A program made the translations under genes and the position numbers. The notes below the pieces were generated by a model that worked only from the letters and a program-made list of their open reading frames with translations, ran no database searches and had not been told where the DNA came from. From an uncultured Prevotella sp. (GTDB lineage: Bacteria > Bacteroidota > Bacteroidia > Bacteroidales > Bacteroidaceae): a stretch of 55,391 nucleotides of DNA. Where the stretch lies: the NCBI GenBank assembly GCA_905198745.1, contig CAJKDU010000013.1, forward strand, positions 1 to 55,391, read 5' to 3'. Positions 45,173-52,570 of this stretch are shown piece by piece. Each line of letters begins with the position of its first letter. Positions within the stretch are counted from its first letter, which is position 1.

Positions 45173-46216
45173 ATGCACGATACATACTCATTGCCCCCAG
45201 AGTGGCATCCCCAGAGTGGCATTCAACTCACATGGCCACACGCCCAAACAGATTGGGCTGATTATTTGAACCAGATTACGCTCACGTTTATTGATATGAC
45301 GCGTGCCATTGCCCGTCATGAGAAAGTGCTCATCGTCACGCCTTTCGTTGACGATGTCAGGGCTATGGTGCAGGCTTCGGTTGACAAGGCCCTCCACCAT
45401 AACATCCTCTTCCGCTACGCTCCCACCAACGATACCTGGGCGCGCGACCATGCGTTCATCACACTTCTGCCCGAAGGCGAGGGTGTGCCAAGGCTCGTGG
45501 ATTTCCGTTTCAACGGATGGGGCGAGAAATTTGAGGCAGGCAAGGACAATCTTATCAATAGCCGACTGTTCTTCGACGGCGCTTTTCGTGGACACTATGT
45601 CAACCGCAACGAATTCGTGCTTGAGGGAGGCTCCATCGAGAGTGATGGCAAGGGAACGGTTTTCACCACCTCGCAGTGCCTCTTGGCACCCCACCGCAAC
45701 CAACCCTTTTCGCGGGAGGAAATAGAATTAAGGCTGAAGCAAATGCTGGGTGCGAGGCGCATAGTGTGGCTTGACCATGGCAACTTGATGGGAGATGACA
45801 CGGACGGACATATCGATACGATTATGCGTACCGCTCCCGACGACACCTTGTTGTGTATAGCCACGGACAACGTAAACGACCCCCAGCACGATGACTTCAA
45901 GGCTCTTGAAGCACAACTCCGCACCATTACTACGCTCGACGGTCGCCCTTACCGGCTTCTTCGTCTGCCTATCCCGGATGCCATCTACGACGGCGAAGAC
46001 CGCTTGCCCGCCACTTACGCCAACTTTGTCATCCTCAACGGAGCAGTGCTCTGTCCGACCTATGCCCAACCGCACAACGACCGGCAGGCCTTGGACACCC
46101 TTGCCGAGGCTTTCCAGGGGCGTGAAATCATCCCCATAGATGCCCGTACGGTCATTCGGCAGCATGGCTCGCTTCATTGCCTGACCATGCAATATCCAGA
46201 GGATGTTATTCTTTAA
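45173..46216 (+). CDS. aguA: Agmatine deiminase
   Basis: A PPAD-family amidinotransferase-fold enzyme that converts agmatine to N-carbamoylputrescine and ammonia. The catalytic cysteine is C336 in GSLHCLTMQYP; the conserved ARDHAF, EGGSIESDG and DTDGHIDT motifs (acidic and His catalytic residues) are present. ATG 45173 gives 347 aa, normal for the family; ATG 45161 is the alternative. The frame extends to 45071, but the promoter lies in that part. It heads a three-gene run with fur (8 bp gap) and the nuclease. Its pathway partner is aguB at 34330. Confidence 0.93.
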   Translation: MHDTYSLPPEWHPQSGIQLTWPHAQTDWADYLNQITLTFIDMTRAIARHEKVLIVTPFVDDVRAMVQASVDKALHHNILFRYAPTNDTWARDHAFITLLPEGEGVPRLVDFRFNGWGEKFEAGKDNLINSRLFFDGAFRGHYVNRNEFVLEGGSIESDGKGTVFTTSQCLLAPHRNQPFSREEIELRLKQMLGARRIVWLDHGNLMGDDTDGHIDTIMRTAPDDTLLCIATDNVNDPQHDDFKALEAQLRTITTLDGRPYRLLRLPIPDAIYDGEDRLPATYANFVILNGAVLCPTYAQPHNDRQALDTLAEAFQGREIIPIDARTVIRQHGSLHCLTMQYPEDVIL

Positions 46217-46224
46217 AAACTTGA

Positions 46225-46665
46225 ATGATGATGGATTCGAAAGAGGCAATAGCCCGTTTGGAAGCTAAAGACATAAAGCCAACCGCCAACCGCATACTGG
46301 TGCTCAAGATGCTGGTCATGATGAGGCGTCCCATGAGTCTGTCTATGTTGGACGAGAAGATGCCCAACATGGACAAGTCGAGCATTTTCCGAGTGCTCAC
46401 CCTCTTCCTTGAACACGATGTGGTTCATGCTTTCGAGGATGGCAGAGGGGTGCTCAACTACGAACTATGCGAGCACCGGGGCCATTGCAATCATACCGAC
46501 GGGCATATACATTTCTACTGCGAGTCGTGCCAAAGGTCATTCTGCCTTGAAGACCAGCACCTGCCTCATGTCGACTTGCCCGACGGATTCTATGCGCACG
46601 CCGTGTCGTTTGTCATTAAGGGCGAATGTGCCGAATGTAGAAAGAAACACAGACTGAGAAGTTAA
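46225..46665 (+). CDS. Fur-family transcriptional regulator
   Basis: A metal- or peroxide-responsive repressor of 146 aa: N-terminal winged helix (about residues 15-80, PTANRILVLKML and SSIFRVLTLFLEHDVV), then the dimerisation domain with GHIHFYCESC and CAEC, the two Cys-x2-Cys pairs of the structural zinc site. The His-rich stretch GHCNHTDGHIH is likely part of the regulatory metal site. Which metal it senses (Fur, Zur, PerR type) cannot be read from the sequence. Three ATG codons in a row (46225, 46228, and near) leave the start open by one or two residues. It lies 8 bp after aguA and 10 bp before the nuclease. Confidence 0.9.
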   Translation: MMMDSKEAIARLEAKDIKPTANRILVLKMLVMMRRPMSLSMLDEKMPNMDKSSIFRVLTLFLEHDVVHAFEDGRGVLNYELCEHRGHCNHTDGHIHFYCESCQRSFCLEDQHLPHVDLPDGFYAHAVSFVIKGECAECRKKHRLRS

Positions 46666-46675
46666 ATGGAAACGT

Positions 46676-47563
46676 ATGAAACTAATCAATTGTTTGGCTA
46701 CTCTGTGCCTGGCTGTAGCTATGTCGGCTTGCGCCAAGGGGCAGAAGAAGATAGACGCCTGGTCGAAAGTTTATGCAGAGCAGACTGCAAGCCGTGAAGC
46801 ACCGCTTGCAACGGATGAAGACGGGCAGCAACCTGCCCAAGATGTTGCCGACGGAAAGCGCGGCAGGGCCGCCGAAGTGCAGGAACTCGAGATTCCCGCT
46901 CCACTCAAAGGCTTGCCCGAACAGATTTTGCGGCGTGTGGGCTACACCGTTTCTTACAACAGTTCAACACGCCAACCCAACTGGGTGGCATGGCATCTTA
47001 CGGCTGCACACACCACAGGGCCCTACAAGCGTGGCGGCATCAAGTTTCATGAAGATGAGGAAGTGCCCGTGCCTCGTGCCGTAGACTGGGACTACGCACG
47101 TTCGGGTTATGACCGGGGACACATGTGCCCGTCGGGTGACAACAAGTGGAGCGAGCAGGCGCAGGAAGAGTCGTTCCTCTTTACCAACATTTGTCCGCAG
47201 AATGGAGGCTTGAACCGTGGCGACTGGAACGAAATGGAGCAACAGTGTCGCAGTTGGGCAAAGGAGTATGGCGACATCTACATCGTGTGTGGCCCCATTT
47301 TCTACAAGGGAAAGCACAAAACCATCGGCAGCAACAAGGTGGCTGTGCCCGATGCTTTCTTCAAGGTAGTGCTCTGCATGCAGGGCACGCCAAAGGCCAT
47401 AGGCTTTGTCTACAAGAATGTGGAGGGCAATCGCCCCAAGGATTCCTATGTCAACACAGTGGATGAGGTGGAGCGCATCACAGGCTTCGATTTCTTCCCG
47501 GCTCTTCCCGACAGGGTAGAGAACAAGGTGGAAGCTGCGCGCAATTGGAACGACTGGAAGTGA
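46676..47563 (+). CDS. DNA/RNA non-specific endonuclease, lipoprotein
   Basis: A beta-beta-alpha-metal nuclease (NUC1/EndoG family), 295 aa. Lipobox AMSAC near residues 15-19 predicts a lipid anchor; residues 20-75 are a low-complexity linker. Catalytic motif D146-R-G-H149-M; metal-binding asparagine in NICPQNGGLNRGDWNEME. It would degrade nucleic acid outside the cytoplasm, for nutrition or defence against extracellular DNA. It is the last gene of the run with aguA and the Fur-family gene. Confidence 0.93.
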   Translation: MKLINCLATLCLAVAMSACAKGQKKIDAWSKVYAEQTASREAPLATDEDGQQPAQDVADGKRGRAAEVQELEIPAPLKGLPEQILRRVGYTVSYNSSTRQPNWVAWHLTAAHTTGPYKRGGIKFHEDEEVPVPRAVDWDYARSGYDRGHMCPSGDNKWSEQAQEESFLFTNICPQNGGLNRGDWNEMEQQCRSWAKEYGDIYIVCGPIFYKGKHKTIGSNKVAVPDAFFKVVLCMQGTPKAIGFVYKNVEGNRPKDSYVNTVDEVERITGFDFFPALPDRVENKVEAARNWNDWK

Positions 47564-47635
47564 TAGGGTGCTTCTTTCAAACCATTTCTATTTGTTTTTC
47601 TGCCCAAGTAATGCAATAAATGTTTGTCGCTATGT

Positions 47636-48388
47636 TCAGTATTCTAAAAAGCATGGCGTTTTAGGCATGGGCTTTTGTTGGTCTTCGACGTATATTCTAT
47701 GACTTTTCACGTTGTGTGTAGCGTTGAAGTAAGCTTCAGAATCTCGCCAGTATTCTAACATGTCTTCTTGAAATTTCTTACGCGTAGTTTTGCGAAAGCC
47801 TTTCAGAGACATATTGAATTCCTTCTTTTTGCATTGCTTGATACCTATACATGTGAACGCAAAATCTCCCTTTTTATCTTCAGCTTTCAAAATGAGCCCC
47901 GGCAATCCACAGAGTTTCCATGGACCGTTATCGTAAGGTAGTTCTTCTGTATACCATGCAGTCCAAGTACGTCCACGATATGTGGATTGAGCCTTATGGC
48001 AGACGTAGCCGCAAATGGTTGAGTCTTTGTCTTGCAGTTTCCATTCAAACTCAGGCATTTTTTCTGTGTAGTAAAAATTCAAGTCGCTTATACCGCCAAG
48101 GAATGTAATATCCTCTTTTTCGGGGTAGTTCTTGTAAATTCTGCGTGGGAAAGAATCATAGCTCAAAGGTATGCCGTCTGTTGACGGATCAATCCAAAAG
48201 AAGGCGGAAGAGCTGTCACTGATTTCCAAAATTCGTGTTTCGGAGTAAGGGAATGTTGCCTCTTCTACATTTCGGAACAAGCAATTATATTGAATGCGCA
48301 GAAAGTTCTGCGCATTCAATACTGGAGAGGAAAATAAAATGTATAGGATGAAAAAGACACCTATATATTTACAAGTTATAGACTTCAT
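47636..48388 (-). CDS. GLPGLI family protein
   Basis: An exported Bacteroidetes-specific protein named after its motif, seen here as LCGLPGLILKAED. 250 aa with signal peptide about residues 1-25 (VFFILYILFSSPVLNA). Codon use is AT-rich, unlike the neighbours, which suggests later acquisition. The alternative start at 48394 adds two residues. Function unknown; such genes are often next to TonB-linked or other exported proteins. A decayed exported gene lies directly upstream. Confidence 0.88.
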   Translation of the reverse strand: MKSITCKYIGVFFILYILFSSPVLNAQNFLRIQYNCLFRNVEEATFPYSETRILEISDSSSAFFWIDPSTDGIPLSYDSFPRRIYKNYPEKEDITFLGGISDLNFYYTEKMPEFEWKLQDKDSTICGYVCHKAQSTYRGRTWTAWYTEELPYDNGPWKLCGLPGLILKAEDKKGDFAFTCIGIKQCKKKEFNMSLKGFRKTTRKKFQEDMLEYWRDSEAYFNATHNVKSHRIYVEDQQKPMPKTPCFLEY

Positions 48389-48633
48389 AACCATAATCTG
48401 TTTCCTGAGGGTCTAAACTTGAAACAAAGATATCATTTATCTCCCAATCTATGGGTACTTTCTTTTGTCCGAAAACATTGTAACCACTAGTTAAACTATG
48501 CCATTTTTTGTTTATCAAACTGATATCTTCTCTGAATAGTTTGCAGTGTGTTGTTCTTATTGTTCTCACTGAAAATGTTTATTGGTAGTGCGAGAAGAAG
48601 TGACAGTGCGAATCATTTGATTAATATTTTCAT
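48369..48633 (-). pseudogene. Decayed small exported-protein gene upstream of GLPGLI
   Basis: Reading from ATG 48633 on the minus strand: MKILIK, then TGA, then FALSLLLALPINIFSENNK, which is an almost perfect signal peptide broken by one stop. The continuation is in another frame: from about 48569 a frame runs to 48369 (…EDISLINKKWHSL… to …YGYEVYNL) and overlaps the GLPGLI start by about 20 bp, as adjacent co-translated genes do. Together these look like a protein of about 85 aa disrupted by one nonsense and one frameshift mutation. Sequencing error is possible; the family is unknown. Confidence 0.45.
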
Positions 48634-48643
48634 AAATGTTCAA

Positions 48644-50224
48644 TTATCTTTCGCGATACATCACGTCCTTAATCTTGCCGAAGCCGTCGTATTGGTTGAC
48701 GAGGGTGAGGGAGCCATTCTCCTGGTTGAACTTATAGAAGCGGAGTACGCCTCCATTGCCGTCGGTGCTGTCCTTCTTGTAGGAACCCACGATGAGCAGA
48801 TACTGCTGTGCCATGAACTCGTCGGTCTTGTTGAATGTGTTAGCATTAGGCGCATTATAGAAGAGGTTGAACTTCACCATGGTTACTTCTTCGCCAGGCA
48901 GGGTGATGCCCACGTTTGCCGTATGGTTCATCAGGTGGTAGGTGTAGACCTTGTCTCCGTCATTATAGAACATGTAGGGATACTGTGAGTGGAAGGCAAA
49001 CGACGTGGCGTTGCCGAAACCTGCCGCAGTCATAGGCTCATAGAGCGACTGCGAAATCTGTCCACCAGTCATGTTTATGCCGTATACATAGCGGTTCTTG
49101 GCATCGTCCTGCATCACGGAGTAGACGGTAGTGCCGGAGAACGTGGTGTTCACCATGGCTATCATGTCCTTGCCAGTCTGGTAGGAGAAGAGCTTATTCT
49201 CAGGGTCGTCCATTTTCGAACAGAGCGTATGGTCTCCGTAGTAGGAACCGTCAAAGGTGAGGAACTGCTTGTGGTCCTTGTCGTAGACAATGGCTTTCTG
49301 ATTATAATAGGTGTCATAGCCGGAACGGCCCATGAACACTCCAAAGAAAGGAGCGGCATGGAATTCAAGTTCCCCGCCACTTGTTAATGTGTTGATGGGG
49401 TCTTCGAATACAGCACCATAATTGTTGCTCTTGGCATAGAGGTTGCCCTTGTCGGTGACGCAGAGGCGGTAGCCCTGGTATTGACCGTCAGTGGCTATCA
49501 CCTTTTCGTCCTTGGGCGTCACCATGAATTCGCTGACAGTCATGTCGTACTGAGCTTTCAGCGTTGTCTGGTTGAGCGACCAGGAACCCTCATCGGTGCA
49601 GAACCACATGTCGTCGCCGGAAGCATAGTTGCTCGGACGGGCATTCATCATCAGTGTGCGTGCGCCCTTCAGCTTGGGAATCTTGGTGCCGAGAATGTCG
49701 TGAATGGCTGCGCGGCGCGTATCGGAGAGCACTGACACCATGTCCATACGGGCATAGCCGTCCTTGTCGTCGCAAAGCACCATCCATCCCTCGTAGGTGG
49801 CAGAGGTGACTTGAACGGGCACTTTGAAGTTGGTGGTCACGCCAGTCTGCTTGTTGGTCACCATGTACTGGATGACATATCTGCCTTCGGTGAGGTCGGC
49901 AAAGAACTTCACGTCCTTGGCATGGTCAGTGTCTATTTCCTTCTGCCGGGTCTTGGTGTCGGGAAAGGTACCGCCGCTTTTCCACAGAAGGCAGGAATAT
50001 TCATAGTTCGGATTGTTGTCTATGCTGCCGTTGAGGTCGGAACTGAACGAGGGCGACAGCTCAATGTAGTCGGCCTTCTGCACCACACTCATCTTTTCGG
50101 GAAAGCCGGTGCCGGTGATGGTCTCCACCTCGGTATAGTCATAGTTGCCCTTGTCCTCGTAGCAAGACGTGAGCGTGGCGGCTGCTACCAGCATGCCGCA
50201 AATATGTTTGAATTTGATGTTCAT
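48644..50224 (-). CDS. PKD-like family lipoprotein
   Basis: A 526-residue lipoprotein of the Bacteroidetes PKD-like family found with SusCD pairs. Lipobox LTSC near residues 18-21. An N-terminal Ig/PKD-like domain (about 30-140) is followed by a beta-propeller-like region with repeated aromatic strands. It is the last gene of the SusC-SusD-DUF4843 unit, 12 bp after DUF4843. Probably surface exposed and helps bind or process the substrate; inferred from context. Confidence 0.82.
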   Translation of the reverse strand: MNIKFKHICGMLVAAATLTSCYEDKGNYDYTEVETITGTGFPEKMSVVQKADYIELSPSFSSDLNGSIDNNPNYEYSCLLWKSGGTFPDTKTRQKEIDTDHAKDVKFFADLTEGRYVIQYMVTNKQTGVTTNFKVPVQVTSATYEGWMVLCDDKDGYARMDMVSVLSDTRRAAIHDILGTKIPKLKGARTLMMNARPSNYASGDDMWFCTDEGSWSLNQTTLKAQYDMTVSEFMVTPKDEKVIATDGQYQGYRLCVTDKGNLYAKSNNYGAVFEDPINTLTSGGELEFHAAPFFGVFMGRSGYDTYYNQKAIVYDKDHKQFLTFDGSYYGDHTLCSKMDDPENKLFSYQTGKDMIAMVNTTFSGTTVYSVMQDDAKNRYVYGINMTGGQISQSLYEPMTAAGFGNATSFAFHSQYPYMFYNDGDKVYTYHLMNHTANVGITLPGEEVTMVKFNLFYNAPNANTFNKTDEFMAQQYLLIVGSYKKDSTDGNGGVLRFYKFNQENGSLTLVNQYDGFGKIKDVMYRER

Positions 50225-50236
50225 AGTGTTGCGTGT

Positions 50237-51058
50237 TTATTTTTCATACTTGGAATAGTCCACAAGATAGGGCGAGACGAGCTGCATGTAGGAGCCGTCG
50301 TCCTCGGTTACGGGTGTGCCCGCATCGGCTTGCTCCTGGAGATGCTTCTGCAGCTTCTTGGCAAGATAGGGCATCTTGCCGTAGTTGGCCTTGCTGTCGA
50401 ATTCGGAGTGTTGCCATCCCATGAGGTTGTCGAGCAACTTTTCCTTCTTCACACTCCAGGTACCCAGATAATAGTCGCCCCAGGAACTCCACTGGTAGGG
50501 CATCTCCCAGATGTTGTTGAAGATGATCTTGTAGCGTGTGCCGCAGAGTTCGTTGCCCGACTCTGCCCAGTTTGCCTTGTTCTTGTACTTCTCCAGTTCT
50601 GCTGTGAAGTTCTCGTTGTCCTGCAGTTCGAACACTATTCTCACTGATTCGTTGTCGAGTCGTGCAGTCTTCTTGATGTAGTAGAACACGTTGCGCGATG
50701 CTTGCCCGGCAGGAATGTAGCAGGCGGTGTCGCTCAGTTCGTAGTCTACGCCTTCCACGGCTGTGGAGAGCTCTTTGTTAACGGTCAGTTTGAACTTGCG
50801 GTCATAGTTCTTCACTTCACCCATAACGTACACGGGCACGTATGCGCGGAGCTTTTCCGTGTCGTCACTGTAGCTGGCAAAGGTCACGCTCATGGAGTCA
50901 CTGTAGGCGAGTGGCGTTCCGTTGATGTCGGTAGAGACGGTTCTTCTCATGAATATGCCCGACTTCTGTCCGTCGAAACTGGTGAAGTCTTCTTCGGAGC
51001 AGGCTCCCAGCAAGGCAATGCCCAGGAGGGAGAAAAGGGGAATGATATATCTTTTCAT
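50237..51058 (-). CDS. DUF4843 lipoprotein
   Basis: A 273-residue lipoprotein (lipobox LGAC near residues 17-20) with the DUF4843 pattern: an N-terminal Ig-like domain (GIFMRRTVSTDINGT…, VEGVDYELSDTACYIPAG) and a C-terminal all-helical part (LLDNLMGWQHSEFDS). DUF4843 proteins regularly accompany SusCD pairs; function unknown. 15 bp from the SusD stop and 12 bp before the PKD-like gene, so one operon. Confidence 0.85.
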   Translation of the reverse strand: MKRYIIPLFSLLGIALLGACSEEDFTSFDGQKSGIFMRRTVSTDINGTPLAYSDSMSVTFASYSDDTEKLRAYVPVYVMGEVKNYDRKFKLTVNKELSTAVEGVDYELSDTACYIPAGQASRNVFYYIKKTARLDNESVRIVFELQDNENFTAELEKYKNKANWAESGNELCGTRYKIIFNNIWEMPYQWSSWGDYYLGTWSVKKEKLLDNLMGWQHSEFDSKANYGKMPYLAKKLQKHLQEQADAGTPVTEDDGSYMQLVSPYLVDYSKYEK

Positions 51059-51073
51059 ATCGTTTCTGTTGGT

Positions 51074-52558
51074 TTATCTGTTTTCTTTTTCGCTTGAAGG
51101 CATGGGCAGCACATACTTGGATGCGCTGGGGCTCACGCTCGACCATGAGTCGCTAGTGGCACCGTTGAACTCGTTTCCGATGGAGGAGTAGGTGCGCTTG
51201 AACATGAAGAAAATCTGTCCTTCGCCCCAGAACTCGCGGATATATTCCATCTTGAGTTGCTTGGTGAAGTCGCTGTTTGTCACGCTCTCCTCGAGTGGCG
51301 TGATGCCGCGCTTTTGGAGAATGGTGTTCAGGTAGCCCAGGGCCTTGGGCTTGTCGCCCAGTTTCATTTCGCTCTCGGCGGCTATATAGTAAGCCTCACT
51401 AATGCGCATGAGCGGCATCATCACGGCATAGAGTGGCGTATTGTTGGCATCGTAGGTTATTTCCTTGAACTTACCGAAATAATAGTAGTTGCCGTTGTGC
51501 ACCCACTGTGACTGGAATCGATAGTCAGCCTGGTTGGTGAACACCTTTTCTATGTAGCCTGAATAGGAGCGGTACATGTCTTCAGAGGTGAGGTTGCTGC
51601 TGTCGAAACGGTTCTTGTAGATGTTGGAACGCTCTGAATTGTAGATTCCGAAGAGCACTTCTGACGAGAAGATGCGGTCAGGGTTGACATTATTGCCCAG
51701 CAACTTGTCAGGGTTGACAAAGGGGAAGAATGTCTTGACTTCTTCGCTGTCGGTGATTTTCTTCGCTTCGGCAAGGGCTTTGTCTGTGTCGCCAATCCAC
51801 TGGTAAACGCGTGCCTTGAGCAGGGCGATGGCGTAGTAGTTGAGTCGCAGCTGACGGTAGTTGCGGTAGTTGTCGCCGTTTTTGTTGGGCTCTGCTGCCA
51901 CACCGGTGGTTGTGATGGGGTCGCCGGCTTTCAGGCAAGCCTCAGCTTTGTCGAGGTCGGGCAGAATATGCTGTTCTACCACTTCTTTAGAGGAGAGCAG
52001 TGCATAGGCCTGTGGTTCGGTAGAGTCGTTGTAGGGCATTACCTTGGTGTCGCAGTCGCGGCTGTAGACGGTGCCGAAGAGTCTGAGCAGGTCGAAGTGG
52101 ATGAAGGCGCGCAATCCGAGCAGGTCACCCTTAATCATCTCCTTGTCGCTCTCTGAGAGTACACTCTTCTGCTTTTCCACACCGTCGAGAATGACGTTGG
52201 TGTTGAGGATGGTCTGGTAGGATTCCTGCCAGATGGCATTGATACTGCTTTGAATGTCAGATTCGGTGAACCTGAAGTTGGTCCAACGATACTTGTTGGC
52301 ATAAGAGTTGCTGCCCGGTTCGTAGCGTTGTGACATGAGGTCGATGGCTCCGTAACTCAGCGCACTGCCGTAGAGGTTGGATGAAGCCAGTTTGTTGTAG
52401 ACACCATTGACGGCAGTATAGAATCCTTGTCTTGTGGAGAACTGCTGGTCCTCTGTGCTCTTGTCTTTCGGTGTGTAGTCGAGCCAGTCGCTGCAGCTGG
52501 TGGTCAGCAGGGCGGCGAAGGCCACGACGGCTATGTGGAATATATTCTTGATATTCAT
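51074..52558 (-). CDS. RagB/SusD family nutrient-binding lipoprotein
   Basis: Surface lipoprotein that captures substrate and closes the SusC channel as a lid. 494 aa; signal peptide with lipobox TTSC near residues 19-22, the SusD start pattern CSDWLDYTPKDKSTEDQQF, and TPR-like helices (RAFIHFDLLRLFG, LLKARVYQWIGDTDKALAEAKK). It lies 12 bp after SusC. The substrate class (glycan or peptide) is not decided by sequence, and no carbohydrate-active enzyme or peptidase is nearby. Confidence 0.94.
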   Translation of the reverse strand: MNIKNIFHIAVVAFAALLTTSCSDWLDYTPKDKSTEDQQFSTRQGFYTAVNGVYNKLASSNLYGSALSYGAIDLMSQRYEPGSNSYANKYRWTNFRFTESDIQSSINAIWQESYQTILNTNVILDGVEKQKSVLSESDKEMIKGDLLGLRAFIHFDLLRLFGTVYSRDCDTKVMPYNDSTEPQAYALLSSKEVVEQHILPDLDKAEACLKAGDPITTTGVAAEPNKNGDNYRNYRQLRLNYYAIALLKARVYQWIGDTDKALAEAKKITDSEEVKTFFPFVNPDKLLGNNVNPDRIFSSEVLFGIYNSERSNIYKNRFDSSNLTSEDMYRSYSGYIEKVFTNQADYRFQSQWVHNGNYYYFGKFKEITYDANNTPLYAVMMPLMRISEAYYIAAESEMKLGDKPKALGYLNTILQKRGITPLEESVTNSDFTKQLKMEYIREFWGEGQIFFMFKRTYSSIGNEFNGATSDSWSSVSPSASKYVLPMPSSEKENR

Positions 52559-52570
52559 AATAAGGATGGT

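Noticed and set aside
45196..45225. Short duplication of CCCAGAGTGGCAT
   Set aside because: It lies within the coding sequence for the agmatine deiminase N-terminus and is just two similar codon strings.
48614..48633. Selenocysteine readthrough of the TGA after MKILIK
   Set aside because: No SECIS-like hairpin and the downstream frame is also shifted; a decayed gene is the simpler reading.
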